Shown: one piece after another, positions 1-9,249 of the stretch
Numbering within the stretch: position 1 is the stretch's first letter
How the letters are laid out: every line of letters begins with the position of its first letter
NCBI GenBank assembly: GCA_035944135.1
Contig: DASZBM010000001.1
Location: 434,001-498,000 of the forward strand
Origin: Acidobacteriaceae bacterium
GTDB lineage: Bacteria; Acidobacteriota; Terriglobia; Terriglobales; Acidobacteriaceae
DNA: 64,000 bases
Reading direction: 5' to 3'
Translations under genes and position numbers: made by a program
Notes under the pieces: model-generated
What the model was told of the DNA's origin: nothing
Seen by the model: the letters and a program-made list of their open reading frames with translations, nothing else
The model's database searches: none

Positions 1-2
1 AC

Positions 3-851
3 TCCGGCTCGGCGCTGTTCGGCTACTCGCATATGTATGGCGGCTACGCCGGAGGCCAGGCGCAGTACGTACGCGTTCCGTTCGCAAACGTGGGCCCGAT
101 CAAGATCGAGAACGACCTTCCCGACGAAAAGGTGCTCTTCCTCTCCGACATCTATCCCACCGGCTACATGGGCGCGGAGAACGCGAATATCCAGCCGGGC
201 GATACCGTCGCTGTCTGGGGCTGCGGTCCCGTTGGCCTGTTCGCCATTGCCAGCGCCTACATGCTCGGCGCGGCGCAGGTCATTGCCATCGATCGCTTCC
301 CCGAGCGCCTGAAACTAGCACGCGAATACTGCGGCGCCATCACCATCGACTACACCGACAACGACGTTGTCGTCGTCGAAGCGCTTCGCGATCTCACCGG
401 CGGCATCGGTCCTGACTCCTGCATCGATGCGGTCGGCATGGAGGCTCACTCCCACACACTCATCGGCATGTACGACAAGGTGAAGCAGGCTGTCATGCTC
501 GAGACAGACCGCCCCTTCGTCCTCCGCCAGGCCTTCCAGGCCATTCGAAAAGGCGGCACGCTCTCCATACCCGGCGTCTACGGCGGCGCGCTCGACAAGA
601 TGAACTTCGGCGCGGCGTTCGGCAAGGGTATTCACATGAACATGGGCCAGACCCACATGCACAAATATTTGAAGCCGCTCCTCAAGTACATCGAGGACGG
701 CAAGATTGACCCAAGCTTCCTGATCTCCCACCGCGTCGGCATCGAGGAAGTCCCCGACATGTACAAGATCTGGCGCGACAAGAAAGATCAGGTTACGAAG
801 ATCGTCATCGATCCCTGGCGGGATCAGATCGGCGACAGAATTGCAGCGTAG
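3..851 (+). CDS. zinc-dependent alcohol/formaldehyde dehydrogenase, 3' part
   Basis: The gene is open from the window edge, so its N-terminus with the catalytic zinc ligands is missing. The visible part holds the Rossmann NAD-binding segment ([18 protein letters not shown], then [10 protein letters not shown]) and a C-terminal catalytic-fold half ending KIVIDPWRD. The long insert around [16 protein letters not shown] resembles glutathione-independent, FdhA-like medium-chain dehydrogenases, which oxidise alcohols or formaldehyde with NAD. The first in-frame Met is at 33, but the reading frame continues upstream with sensible residues ([10 protein letters not shown]), so 33 is not the start. 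Family is confident; substrate is inferred only. A strong hairpin terminator follows. Confidence 0.9.
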   Translation, partial: SGSALFGYSHMYGGYAGGQAQYVRVPFANVGPIKIENDLPDEKVLFLSDIYPTGYMGAENANIQPGDTVAVWGCGPVGLFAIASAYMLGAAQVIAIDRFPERLKLAREYCGAITIDYTDNDVVVVEALRDLTGGIGPDSCIDAVGMEAHSHTLIGMYDKVKQAVMLETDRPFVLRQAFQAIRKGGTLSIPGVYGGALDKMNFGAAFGKGIHMNMGQTHMHKYLKPLLKYIEDGKIDPSFLISHRVGIEEVPDMYKIWRDKKDQVTKIVIDPWRDQIGDRIAA

Positions 852-879
852 TCCCCCCGCAAGAACGCTGCTGCTACCA

Positions 880-913
880 AGGCCCAGGACAGTAGCTCCT
901 GGGCCTCCTTTTT
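880..913 (+). terminator. rho-independent terminator after the dehydrogenase
   Basis: A 9-bp perfect stem (GGCCCAGGA / TCCTGGGCC) with a 7-nt loop is followed by a run of T. It lies 30 bp after the dehydrogenase stop and before an unrelated small gene. Confidence 0.85.
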
Positions 914-944
914 TCTCTGCCATCCCTCTCTGGCGTTCGCAACT

Positions 945-1268
945 ATGATGGAGCCAGGACTTTCAGCCATGCCATCTGCCAAGAATCTCGAGCCACCTCC
1001 GGTTGCAAAGCGTGACGCAGCTTCCTTCGAGCTTCTGCGCGTCTGGATTGCCGAACAGGGCCAGCACGTCAGCCTGCGCTCCGGCGTGTGGGAAGACCCG
1101 TTTGCATGGGGAATCGTGCTCGCCGATCTGGCGCGGCACATCGTGCACGCCGAGTCGCTCGCGCGCAAAGACCTCGATCAGGAGGCCTTTTTCAAGCGCA
1201 TGCTGGAAGGATTTGAAGCCGAGATCGAATCGCCCACCGACGATCCTGAAGGCCAGCTCACACAATAG
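945..1268 (+). CDS. small conserved protein, DUF5076-like
   Basis: The product is 107 aa, soluble, with no signal peptide. The core LRVWIAEQGQHVSLRSGVW followed by WGIVLADLARHIVHAE resembles my memory of the DUF5076 family, whose function is unknown; this match is from memory, not a search. A later Met (at 969, MPSAKNLEPP) is an alternative start. It stands alone between a terminator and a convergent small gene. Confidence 0.75.
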   Translation: MMEPGLSAMPSAKNLEPPPVAKRDAASFELLRVWIAEQGQHVSLRSGVWEDPFAWGIVLADLARHIVHAESLARKDLDQEAFFKRMLEGFEAEIESPTDDPEGQLTQ

Positions 1269-1332
1269 AGCGATGCGTCCGCGCGCGCCGACAGCACAGG
1301 ACGCACGCAATGCGTCATCCCGGCGCGCAGTA

Positions 1333-1593
1333 TTACATCACCCTCGCCACGCGCTCCAGTTCTTTCTGAATGTGTTCCGGCTTGCACCCCATACCCTCGA
1401 TCGTCGTGGCGACATGACGCGCCTCCTGCGAGGAGATGCCATAGCCGCGCCCGCTCAGAAAGCTGGTCACAATCTCTGCTGCCTGGAAAGAGTCCAGGCC
1501 GTTCTGCAAAAGCTCACTGCGGAGTCCCATCAAATCCGACGGGGTAAACTTCTCCGCGGTTAAACGATCGTCGTAACGGTCGAAATCACTCAC
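1333..1593 (-). CDS. hypothetical small helical protein
   Basis: The product is 86 aa, charged and mostly helical by composition, with no membrane segment. Its start (MSDFDRYDDRLTAEKF) faces folD and is separated from it by about 180 bp, so the two are divergent and may share a promoter region. Amino-acid use looks like a real protein, and the frame is better than its overlaps. I do not recognise the family. Confidence 0.7.
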   Translation of the reverse strand: MSDFDRYDDRLTAEKFTPSDLMGLRSELLQNGLDSFQAAEIVTSFLSGRGYGISSQEARHVATTIEGMGCKPEHIQKELERVARVM

Positions 1594-1772
1594 TGCGCCA
1601 CTCCCTTCGAGCTACCTAGAATCCCTAGGGGTACAGCGGCCCGACAGCCAATAGAGACTTAGAGCGAAAATCGCACGCCCGAGTTGTAGGCGAACCATCG
1701 AAAACACCGCGTTACTAGCGGGTTTCACGCATTCTTTGAGTGGCATCAAACTTGCTCGCGTATCCTTCCTGT

Positions 1773-2741
1773 ATGCAGTCTGCTCTCTCTGCCGCCCGTG
1801 TTCTGGATGGCATCGCCATCGCCGCCGAGATCAAGTCCGAGGTCGCTCGCGACGTAGAACTCGCCCGCCGCTCCGGCTACACTCCAGGCCTCGCCGTCGT
1901 TCTCGTCGGTGACAACGCCGCTTCGCAAATTTACGTCCGCAGCAAGATCAAGACCTGCGGCGAGCTCGGCATCCGCTCCGAGATGCACACTCCGCCCGCC
2001 AGCATCACCACTGAAGAGTTGCTCGCGATCGTGCACTCGCTGAATTCGCGCGACGATGTCGATGGCATTCTCATCCAGCTTCCACTACCTGATCATGTCG
2101 ACACCAGCCTCCTGCTCGAGGCCGTCGATCCGCGCAAGGATGTCGATGGCTTCCACCCCATCAACGCCGGCCGTCTGCTCAGCGGCGCGGCCATGGACAC
2201 CGTGCTCGCTCCCTGCACGCCCGCGGGCATCATGGAGATCCTCAAGCGCAGCAACATTCCGATCGCCGGCGCCGATGCAGTCGTCGTCGGCCGCTCGAAC
2301 ATCGTGGGCAAGCCCATCGCCTCGATGCTCATCAACGCCTCCGCGACCGTTACCGTCTGCCACTCGCGCACACGCGACCTGCCCAAGATCACGCGCGAGG
2401 CCGACATCCTCGTCGCCGCCATTGGCCGCGCAGGCTTCGTGCATCGCGACATGGTGCGCCCCGGCGCCACCATCGTCGACGTCGGCATCAACCGCCTCAC
2501 GGGAGAAGCCGAGTTCTCGCGCTTCTTCCCGCCCGACCACCCGGACCACATCATCCGCAGACAAGGCTTTGAGAAACGTGGCTCCACAGTCATCGGCGAC
2601 GTCGACCCAGCAGCGTTCGCCGTCTCCGGTGCCTACACGCCAGTGCCCGGTGGGGTCGGCGCGCTCACCATCGCCATGCTGATGTCCAACACCGCGAAAG
2701 CCGCGCGCCTGCGCCGCAACCTGCCGGCGCCTCGCCACTAG
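1773..2741 (+). CDS. folD: bifunctional methylenetetrahydrofolate dehydrogenase / methenyl-THF cyclohydrolase
   Basis: FolD interconverts 5,10-methylene-, 5,10-methenyl- and 10-formyl-tetrahydrofolate in the cytosol using NADP. Diagnostic stretches are all present: YVRSKIKTCGELGI (with the catalytic Lys), DGILIQLPLP, PCTPAGIMEIL, VVGRSNIVGKP and TPVPGGVGALT near the C-terminus. The product from this ATG is 322 aa, slightly longer than the usual 280-300 because of a short insert before VIGDVDPAAF. An in-frame GTG at 1740 would add 11 residues; the ATG gives the usual FolD N-terminus. coaE begins 3 bp after the stop, so the two are probably cotranscribed. Confidence 0.97.
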   Translation: MQSALSAARVLDGIAIAAEIKSEVARDVELARRSGYTPGLAVVLVGDNAASQIYVRSKIKTCGELGIRSEMHTPPASITTEELLAIVHSLNSRDDVDGILIQLPLPDHVDTSLLLEAVDPRKDVDGFHPINAGRLLSGAAMDTVLAPCTPAGIMEILKRSNIPIAGADAVVVGRSNIVGKPIASMLINASATVTVCHSRTRDLPKITREADILVAAIGRAGFVHRDMVRPGATIVDVGINRLTGEAEFSRFFPPDHPDHIIRRQGFEKRGSTVIGDVDPAAFAVSGAYTPVPGGVGALTIAMLMSNTAKAARLRRNLPAPRH

Positions 2742-2744
2742 CTC

Positions 2745-3407
2745 ATGCTGCGCGTCGGTCTCACCGGAGAACTTGGCAGCGGCAAATCCACCGTTGCGCG
2801 CATGCTTGCACAGCACGGCGCCGTCATTCTCTCTTCCGACGAAATGGGCCGCGCAATGATGCAGCCCGGCCACGCTGCATTCGACCAGATCGTCGAGCAC
2901 TTCGGCACCAGCGTCCTGAACGACGACGGCACGCTCAACCGTCACGCACTCGCGAAGCTCGCCTTCGACCCTCACGCCCCGCGCGTCGAAGAGCTCAACG
3001 CGATCATCCACCCTGCCGTGATTACCGCTCAGGCCGAACAGATTGCCGAGCTCGCCCGAACCCAGCCGCACGCTATCGTCGTCATCGAATCCGCGCTCAT
3101 CTTCTCTACGAAACATGCACCCGGCCGCGGTTGGCGTGACCGCTTCGACTGCATCCTCCTCGTCACCGCGCCCGACGACATCAAGATTGACCGCTTCATC
3201 CAGCGAACCTCACCGGGCGCCGCAGAACTCCCGCAACTACGCGAAGACGCCCGCCGGCGCCTCCAGGCACAGCGCGCCTCGATCCCTGACCAAATTCCGA
3301 CCTACAGGCTCGAGAACGACGGCACACTCATCGAGCTCACTCAACGCGTCGACGCGCTCTGGTCCGAACTCCAGCAACTCGAAGCCCGAACCAGAACGCT
3401 TGCGTAG
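2745..3407 (+). CDS. coaE: dephospho-CoA kinase
   Basis: CoaE phosphorylates the 3' hydroxyl of dephospho-CoA with ATP, the last step of CoA synthesis. The 220-aa product opens with MLRVGLTGELGSGKST, a P-loop at residues 8-16, followed by the SSDEMGR segment in the position of the family's DAD motif and NAIIHPAV in the middle. Length is normal to slightly long (about 200 is typical). It starts 3 bp after folD, indicating translational coupling. The type III pantothenate kinase of the same pathway is at 59.3 kb. Confidence 0.95.
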   Translation: MLRVGLTGELGSGKSTVARMLAQHGAVILSSDEMGRAMMQPGHAAFDQIVEHFGTSVLNDDGTLNRHALAKLAFDPHAPRVEELNAIIHPAVITAQAEQIAELARTQPHAIVVIESALIFSTKHAPGRGWRDRFDCILLVTAPDDIKIDRFIQRTSPGAAELPQLREDARRRLQAQRASIPDQIPTYRLENDGTLIELTQRVDALWSELQQLEARTRTLA

Positions 3408-3422
3408 CTAACTGCGTTATCG

Positions 3423-3635
3423 CTATGTCCTTGCCACCAACGCCTTCAGCGCCTCGCGAATTGTCACCGAGCCCTTGCGATGCTCCGCCGCCGGCTTTTC
3501 GTAACGAATGCTAACGAATGCTTTTGATGCGGAACAATAATCACGCGGCTTCATTCTTCCACTGCACAGAAACTCTCTTCGCTGCCTCTTTTGCCCCCCT
3601 TTCACTGCGCTCTTTGCGTCTCTAAACGACCCCAT
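3423..3635 (-). other. possible small ORF or gene remnant between coaE and ahcY
   Basis: A 70-aa frame whose last part (KPAAEHRKGSVTIREALKALVA) reads like a protein C-terminus, while its N-terminal half does not. A tandem 10-bp duplication (TAACGAATGC twice, near 3502-3521) sits at the change and would shift frame, so this may be the decayed end of a gene. It overlaps the presumed ahcY promoter region. Confidence 0.2.
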
Positions 3636-3680
3636 CCTGATACCCTGAATAGGTCACCCTTACCGAGAGGACCAAGCCAA

Positions 3681-5120
3681 ATGGCTACCGCCACACTCAC
3701 CGAAGTTCAGCAGTCCGCCCTTCCATACAAAGTCGCCGATATCTCGCTGGCCGACTGGGGCCGCAAAGAGATCACCATCGCCGAGCAGGAGATGCCCGGC
3801 CTCATGTCCATCCGCGCCAAGTACGCGCCTTCAAAGCCGCTCAAGGGCGTGCGCGTCACCGGCTCGCTGCACATGACCATCCAGACTGCCGTGCTCATCG
3901 AGACACTTACCGCGCTGGGCGCAACAGTCCGCTGGGCCTCCTGCAACATCTTCTCCACGCAGGACCACGCCGCCGCCGCCATCGCCGCTGCCGGTGTGCC
4001 TGTCTTCGCCTGGAAGGGTGAGACCCTCGAAGAGTACTGGTGGTGCACCGACCAGGCGCTGCGTCATGAGAACGGCACCGGCCCACAGCTCGTCGTCGAC
4101 GACGGCGGCGACGTCACGCTCCTCATCCATAAGGGCTATGAGCTCGAAGAGGGCGACCGCAGCTTCGTCGATGGCAAGGCCGGGTCCGTCGAAGAGGGTG
4201 TCATCCAGAAGCTTCTCAAGAACGTCCTCGCCGAGGACGCACAGCGCTGGCATCGCGTAGCGAAGGATTGGCGCGGAGTTTCGGAAGAGACCACCACCGG
4301 CGTTCACCGCCTCTACAAGATGCTCGAGCAGGGCAAGCTCCTCGTCCCTGCCATCAACGTCAACGACTCCGTCACCAAGTCCAAGTTCGACAACCTCTAC
4401 GGCTGCCGCGAGTCGCTCGTCGACGGCATCAAGCGTGCCACCGACGTGATGATCGCCGGCAAGGTCGCGGTCGTCTGCGGCTATGGCGATGTCGGCAAGG
4501 GCTCCGCGAAGTCGCTCCGCGGTCTCGGCGCGCGCGTCGTGATCACTGAGATCGACCCCATCAACGCCCTGCAGGCCGCGATGGAAGGCTTTGAGGTCAC
4601 CACGATCGAAGAGACCCTCGGCCGCGGCGACATCTACGTCACCACCACCGGCAACGTCGACGTCATCACGCTCGAGCACATGCGCCAGATGAAGGACCAG
4701 GCCATCGTCTGCAACATCGGTCACTTCGACAACGAGATCCAGATGGCCGAGCTCGAAGGTTCAGACGCCAAGCGCCTGAACATCAAGCCGCAGGTCGATC
4801 AGTACACCTTCCCCAACGGCAACTCGATCTTCATCCTGGCCGAAGGCCGCCTGGTCAACCTCGGCTGCGCCACCGGCCATCCGAGCTTCGTGATGTCCAA
4901 CAGCTTCTCCAACCAGACGCTCGCGCAGCTCGACCTCTGGGCCAACAAGGACACCTACAAGCCCGGCGTCTACATCCTGCCCAAGAAGCTCGACGAAGAG
5001 GTCGCACGCCTCCACCTCGAGAAGATCGGCGTGAAACTCACCACGCTCTCGAAGAAGCAGGCCGACTACCTCGGCGTCCCCGTCGAAGGTCCTTACAAGG
5101 CCGAGCACTACCGCTACTAA
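3681..5120 (+). CDS. ahcY: adenosylhomocysteinase (SAH hydrolase)
   Basis: AhcY splits S-adenosylhomocysteine to homocysteine and adenosine, removing the product inhibitor of methyltransferases. The 479-aa product has [43 protein letters not shown] with the catalytic Lys/Asp, the NAD site [23 protein letters not shown], and the hallmark C-terminus PYKAEHYRY that contacts NAD of the neighbouring subunit. The ATG at 3681 is preceded by GAGAGG. An in-frame ATG at 3591 would add 30 unrelated residues and is rejected. I saw no convincing SAH riboswitch in the 270-bp leader. Confidence 0.98.
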   Translation: MATATLTEVQQSALPYKVADISLADWGRKEITIAEQEMPGLMSIRAKYAPSKPLKGVRVTGSLHMTIQTAVLIETLTALGATVRWASCNIFSTQDHAAAAIAAAGVPVFAWKGETLEEYWWCTDQALRHENGTGPQLVVDDGGDVTLLIHKGYELEEGDRSFVDGKAGSVEEGVIQKLLKNVLAEDAQRWHRVAKDWRGVSEETTTGVHRLYKMLEQGKLLVPAINVNDSVTKSKFDNLYGCRESLVDGIKRATDVMIAGKVAVVCGYGDVGKGSAKSLRGLGARVVITEIDPINALQAAMEGFEVTTIEETLGRGDIYVTTTGNVDVITLEHMRQMKDQAIVCNIGHFDNEIQMAELEGSDAKRLNIKPQVDQYTFPNGNSIFILAEGRLVNLGCATGHPSFVMSNSFSNQTLAQLDLWANKDTYKPGVYILPKKLDEEVARLHLEKIGVKLTTLSKKQADYLGVPVEGPYKAEHYRY

Positions 5121-5140
5121 ATTCCGAGACTCACACAAAC

Positions 5141-5173
5141 GAAGGCCGCCATCATGGCGGCCTTCTTCTTTTA
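5141..5173 (+). terminator. rho-independent terminator after ahcY
   Basis: Perfect 10-bp stem GAAGGCCGCC / GGCGGCCTTC with a 5-nt loop, followed by TTCTTTT. It lies 20 bp after the ahcY stop, and the next gene converges. Confidence 0.9.
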
Positions 5174-5191
5174 CTATCTACTGTCCACCGT

Positions 5192-5524
5192 CTACTGTTT
5201 CGCAGCGTTGTGCTTGTCGCGATAAATTCTGCGCGACTCCTGGTTCTGCTGCTTCGCCAGCGTGCGCCGATCCTGCGCGCTCAGGTGCCCGTTGTCCTCG
5301 GCCCGCATGCCACGCTCTTCGCGATTGATTCCCGTCTCCTGCTTTTCAAGCTTCGCGGTCTCGCCGGCAGTGAGTTGCCCACTCTTCACGCCCTGCGCGA
5401 TGCGGTCCTGCTGATTCTCTTTGCGTGCATTGATGTGGTTACGCTCGTACTTCGTGGTTTGCGCCGATCCGACAGCCGGCAGTGCAACGAGAACAGTAGC
5501 GAGAACAACGTAGATAGCTTTCAT
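5192..5524 (-). CDS. small exported charged helical protein
   Basis: The 110-aa product has a clear signal peptide (residues 1-21, cleavage near GSAQ) and a mature part of two similar charged helical units. Unit one contains QQDRIAQGVKSGQLTAGE, and unit two repeats the pattern in NREERGMRAEDNGHLSAQD. Proteins with this RI-x-G-x-x-G-x-L-T-A repeat are common periplasmic unknowns. No enzyme motif is visible. It is a single gene whose 3' end faces ahcY. Confidence 0.8.
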   Translation of the reverse strand: MKAIYVVLATVLVALPAVGSAQTTKYERNHINARKENQQDRIAQGVKSGQLTAGETAKLEKQETGINREERGMRAEDNGHLSAQDRRTLAKQQNQESRRIYRDKHNAAKQ

Positions 5525-5733
5525 GACTGTCTTCTCCCGTATGACTCACCGCGGCTTCGATCGTGCTGCCGCTGTGATACGGATGAGTGGACACACGTCA
5601 ATTCATGCAGTTGCGTTGCAGCAGAAAACTATATTTCCGTCAGTAACCGCAACTTCCCGCAACGTAACGTGTAGGCGCGACTCTATCGCGTGACCTGCAC
5701 GCTCTCTAGTCTCTGATCTCTAATTTCTGTTCT

Positions 5734-6525
5734 CTATTGCTTGCTTTCCTGCGGCTCGTAGTCGCTCGCCTCAATCTCATCCACGCCCGGTTCCTTCACG
5801 TTGGGATGATCCACCAGCACCACGGTACGGACGGCGCCCGCCGCATACGTCGTCTGCGGCGCCGTCATCAGCGGGAGCGCCTGGTTCGTCGGCGCCGTCC
5901 CGCCGGGCAGCACCACCAGCGAATACGTACCCGCGGGCAGCAGCATGTATCCCGTCGCAGACCCAAAGCCCACGCCCGCGCGCATCGCCGCCGTCGCCTT
6001 CAACTTTTCACCGGCGGGCACCATATAAAGATCGACACTGCCCGCGCGCGTCGCCGCATCGATCACCCGCACCGCAACCTCGCCCGCCGGTGCAGGCGCC
6101 GTCTGGTCCGCGTAAATGTTCTCCTGAAGGCTCGCCGCGACATTCGTCACCACCGCCGTGTATTGCCTGCCAGGAGTGAGTCCCGCATTGGCCGCCACCA
6201 GCATCTGCGTCGTGTTCGCCGTGTTCGCACTCAGCCGCACATTGCCCGCAGGCAGCGGCACGTACGTGCTCGCACTGCCGAAGTCAACGCTGTACGCCAG
6301 CGCCGTTCCGCCGGCATAAAAGTCCATGCTTCCCGCGTCCGGCGACGCCGCAATCACCCGCACCTGCGCGACACTCTCCGGGCTCATGTCGATTCCCTGG
6401 CAACCGAGCATCAGCATCGCCGTCACGCCCAGCGCACCCACACACAATCGCCGTCCGCGCGAGGCCTTCGCCCGCGCGATACACACGCTCATCCGTGCAG
6501 GAATTGTAGGGAGTGCCGAAGCCAC
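5734..6525 (-). CDS. DUF4397-domain lipoprotein
   Basis: The 263-aa product has an Arg-rich N-region, a hydrophobic stretch and a lipobox ending MLMLGC, so it is probably a lipoprotein; the true start may be the Met at residue 12. The mature part has the DUF4397 pattern twice: VRVIAASPDAGSMDFYAGG and VRVIDAATRAGSVDLYMVP, each followed by a propped-beta segment with LPAG. DUF4397 proteins are cell-surface unknowns with an immunoglobulin-like look. It stands alone. Confidence 0.85.
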   Translation of the reverse strand: MASALPTIPARMSVCIARAKASRGRRLCVGALGVTAMLMLGCQGIDMSPESVAQVRVIAASPDAGSMDFYAGGTALAYSVDFGSASTYVPLPAGNVRLSANTANTTQMLVAANAGLTPGRQYTAVVTNVAASLQENIYADQTAPAPAGEVAVRVIDAATRAGSVDLYMVPAGEKLKATAAMRAGVGFGSATGYMLLPAGTYSLVVLPGGTAPTNQALPLMTAPQTTYAAGAVRTVVLVDHPNVKEPGVDEIEASDYEPQESKQ

Positions 6526-6658
6526 CTGTTTATTCTACCCACTGAAAGCGCCGTGGAGCACACGCGGAGAACCGCCCACGGAACCGAAAAATTCTGCCGG
6601 TTGCGGCACTCCGCGTATACCCCTCAAAACGTTGGCCCACCCCTTACAAGGCAGCCAC

Positions 6659-6979
6659 TTACTTCTTGTGCGCGACGATCTTGTCCGCAATCTTGTCGTA
6701 GGTCGCCTTCGGAATGATGCCTTTGGTCACCAGCTGGTTCTTCGACGAGTACGGCCGCCCGTCGATGATCCGTTTCGCATACGCATCGCCGATGCCTGGC
6801 AGCGTCTTCAACTGGTCCGCCGTTGCCGTGTTGATGTCAATCAAATCCGGTGCCGGTGCGGGAGCCATTGCATGCGGTGCTTTCGGGCCCATCGCCGGCG
6901 TTCCCGCCGACACCACACCCGGAAGACTAATCAGGAGCCCGAGACAAGCATAGGAAAGCAGGCGATTCCAACGTGACAT
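6659..6979 (-). CDS. exported helix-hairpin-helix protein, ComEA-like
   Basis: From the Met at 6979 the product is 106 aa: a signal peptide, a short Ala/Pro/Met linker, then a helix-hairpin-helix domain with DINTATADQLKTLPGIGDAY and the tail GIIPKATYDKIADKI. This arrangement is that of the ComEA DNA-binding domain used in competence, but stand-alone versions often have unknown roles. A longer start at 7027 would prepend 16 non-signal residues and is disfavoured. comEC lies at the far end of this window, not nearby. Confidence 0.85.
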   Translation of the reverse strand: MSRWNRLLSYACLGLLISLPGVVSAGTPAMGPKAPHAMAPAPAPDLIDINTATADQLKTLPGIGDAYAKRIIDGRPYSSKNQLVTKGIIPKATYDKIADKIVAHKK

Positions 6980-7053
6980 ACACCCTCCTGAAGTTTCTGA
7001 ACCTTTGACGCGCCCGTCAGCATACACTGTGCGCGCAGCTTCAGGGAGGTTCG

Positions 7054-7515
7054 ATGCAAACTCTTCGCGCCGCGTGCCTTGTCAGTGTCCTGGCTCTCGC
7101 TTCGAGTCTCGGCGCACAACGCCTGCCAAGCTTCATCACCGACGAACCAGCACCGCCTCCGCCTCACAGCTCAACACAGACTCCGACACCAGGACCCGAC
7201 AACCCGGCGATGCGCACTCCCAGCGGCGCGGTCCGCATCTCCGGCGGCGTCATGGCCGGTCAGATCGTCAAACGCGTGATGCCCGCATGCAGCGCTAGCG
7301 GAGTTCCACAGGGAATTGTTGTCATGCACGCAATCATCGGAACAGATGGAAAGATCCAGCAGCTTACGTTGATCTCAGGCCCACCGGACGCGGGCTATAC
7401 ATCCACAGTGATGAGCGCCGTGCGACAGTGGGAGTACAAACCTTATCTACTGAACGGAGAGCCAGTGAAGGTCGACACCACGATCACCTTCGATGAGCGG
7501 ACTCTCAGCTGCTGA
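7054..7515 (+). CDS. TonB C-terminal-domain exported protein
   Basis: The 153-aa product has a signal peptide, a Pro/Thr-rich linker (residues about 30-60) and a TonB C-terminal domain recognised by GIVVMHAIIGTDGKIQQL, then AVRQWEYKPYLLNGEPV. It lacks the long periplasmic arm and membrane anchor of an energising TonB, so it is unlikely to power transport itself. Many such proteins occur per genome in this group. It is divergent from the HhH gene. Confidence 0.85.
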   Translation: MQTLRAACLVSVLALASSLGAQRLPSFITDEPAPPPPHSSTQTPTPGPDNPAMRTPSGAVRISGGVMAGQIVKRVMPACSASGVPQGIVVMHAIIGTDGKIQQLTLISGPPDAGYTSTVMSAVRQWEYKPYLLNGEPVKVDTTITFDERTLSC

Positions 7516-7540
7516 TTGGCTGTACCTGAGACTCTTGCCT

Positions 7541-8248
7541 CTACACCGCCACCGGAACGCCGCGCCCGGCTTCCGTCTTCACAATCTGCCCATCCCTCAT
7601 GTGTAGAATGCGGTCCGCAATCCCCGCGGCCTCCGGATTGTGCGTGATCATCAGCACCGTCTGACCCAGCTCGCGGCTTGAGACCCGCAGCATCTCCAAC
7701 ACGGCATCCGAGTTCTGCGTGTCGAGATTGCCCGTCGGCTCATCCGCCAGCACAATCGCCGGCTTCGTAATCAGCGCCCGCGCAATCGCCACGCGCTGCT
7801 GCTCGCCGCCCGAAAGCTCATTCGGCCTGTGGTCCAGCCGTCCCTTGATCCGCAGCAGCTCCGCCAGGTGATCCAGCAGCGCGCGGTCAAAAGGTCTGCC
7901 GGTATCGGCAATGTCATGGGCCAGCTCAATGTTGTCGTAGGCCGAAATCGTCGGCAGCAGGTTGAACCGCTGAAACACAAACCCGAGGTGCGCCCGCCGC
8001 AGTTTTGTCCGCTCTGCATCGCTCAGCCGGGAAAAATCCTGACCGCGAATCTTCAGCGATCCCGCCGTCGGCGATGTCAGACCGCCCAGCACATAAAACA
8101 ACGTCGACTTTCCCGAGCCCGACGGCCCCACAATCGACACAAACTCGCCCGGTTCCACGTTGAATGTGACATCGCGCAGCGCCGGAACCTCCAGCTTGCC
8201 CGAATGGTACGTCTTCCCTAAATGACTGGCTTCAATAATCGGAGGCAT
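7541..8248 (-). CDS. ABC transporter ATP-binding protein, LolD/MacB type
   Basis: The 235-aa ATPase has Walker [11 protein letters not shown]-loop [11 protein letters not shown], signature [15 protein letters not shown], Walker [13 protein letters not shown] and the switch His in MITHNPEAA. This is the subgroup that pairs with MacB/LolC/FtsX-type permeases in lipoprotein release or efflux. No permease is adjacent on either side, so the partner must be elsewhere. Family certain, cargo unknown. Confidence 0.93.
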   Translation of the reverse strand: MPPIIEASHLGKTYHSGKLEVPALRDVTFNVEPGEFVSIVGPSGSGKSTLFYVLGGLTSPTAGSLKIRGQDFSRLSDAERTKLRRAHLGFVFQRFNLLPTISAYDNIELAHDIADTGRPFDRALLDHLAELLRIKGRLDHRPNELSGGEQQRVAIARALITKPAIVLADEPTGNLDTQNSDAVLEMLRVSSRELGQTVLMITHNPEAAGIADRILHMRDGQIVKTEAGRGVPVAV

Positions 8249-8292
8249 GGCGCAGGCATCAGTCTATCGCAGCGCGCTTCTCTTCCCGCTCA

Positions 8293-8709
8293 TCACGCCG
8301 ACGCCGCCTGCACCATAACGATCTCGGAGCTCTCCGACATCCCTAAAAAACTTACCCGCAGCCGCACGCTCACCACCCGTACGCCTGCCCGCAGAGCCCG
8401 CTCGTGCGTCCGCAGCATACACAGCTCCGTCAACGCGCGATGGCTCAGCTCCGTCATCTCCAACCCAGCCTGCGCAAGGCCACAGTACAGCTCCAGCGCC
8501 GCGCTCAGGTTCACCTCGAAACTGTATTCGACCGTTCGTCGGCCGCGTCGTTTCCGGCCGAACACAGAACAGCCGCTTGCCGTCAGTGCCTTGTATACCC
8601 TGGGGAGCAACAGCGCTCGCTGCTCCCGCGAAAAACTGTAGACCTCTATCGCGCTTCCAAAGTCGGACTCCAGGGCCGGTCGCATCATTACTGCATCTAT
8701 CGGCCGCAC
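8293..8709 (-). CDS. hypothetical protein
   Basis: The frame gives 138 aa; starts at 8688 or 8685 (MMRPALESDFGS) are equally plausible. The sequence is a mixed alpha/beta soluble protein with a basic stretch (FGRKRRGRRTVEY) in the middle. No family is recognised. It is divergent from acpS with about 60 bp between them and lies upstream of the ABC ATPase on the same strand. Confidence 0.6.
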   Translation of the reverse strand: MRPIDAVMMRPALESDFGSAIEVYSFSREQRALLLPRVYKALTASGCSVFGRKRRGRRTVEYSFEVNLSAALELYCGLAQAGLEMTELSHRALTELCMLRTHERALRAGVRVVSVRLRVSFLGMSESSEIVMVQAASA

Positions 8710-8770
8710 ATGCGCGGGTCATTACTTCTGTCTCACAATCCGACTCAGCCCATCGCAGTACACTCGCACA

Positions 8771-9151
8771 ATGGTCCTCGGCCTCGGCACCGACATGATA
8801 GAGATCGCCCGCATCGAACACTCGCTCTCCCGCTTCGGCGAGTCCTTCCTCCACCGCATCTACACGCCCGCCGAAATCGCCTACTGCCAGGACAAAAAGA
8901 AGACTGCCGCCGAAAGCTTCGCCGCCCGCTTCGCCGCCAAAGAGGCCGCCGCCAAGGCGCTCGGCACCGGCATCAGCCGCGGTGTCACCTGGCGCGAGCT
9001 CGAAGTCCTGCGCCTGCCCGGCCAGCGTCCCACGCTGCACCTCTCCGGCCGCGCCGCCGAGATCGCCGCCCGCCTCGGCGTCCGCCACCTCGCCCTCTCG
9101 CTCTCCCACACCCGCGAGCTCGCCCTCGCCGTCGTGGTCGCTGAAGACTGA
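8771..9151 (+). CDS. acpS: holo-[acyl-carrier-protein] synthase
   Basis: AcpS transfers the 4'-phosphopantetheine of CoA to acyl carrier protein. The 126-aa product has the two metal-binding signatures: GLGTDMIEIARIE with the conserved Asp at the N-terminus, and FAAKEAAAKALG with the conserved Glu, then LSLSHTRELA near the C-terminus. Length is standard. It depends on CoA, for which this window also carries coaE and coaX. Confidence 0.96.
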   Translation: MVLGLGTDMIEIARIEHSLSRFGESFLHRIYTPAEIAYCQDKKKTAAESFAARFAAKEAAAKALGTGISRGVTWRELEVLRLPGQRPTLHLSGRAAEIAARLGVRHLALSLSHTRELALAVVVAED

Positions 9152-9249
9152 GGAAGAAGTGAACAGAAGACAGAGCAGAGATCTCCCATGGGCCGCCCTG
9201 ATCTCTCATCTCTGTTCTCTCGCTCCATCTCGCTGATACGATAAATCCC

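Noticed and set aside
3408-3680. SAH or SAM riboswitch before ahcY
   Set aside because: No arrangement of stems resembling the known motifs could be made by eye.
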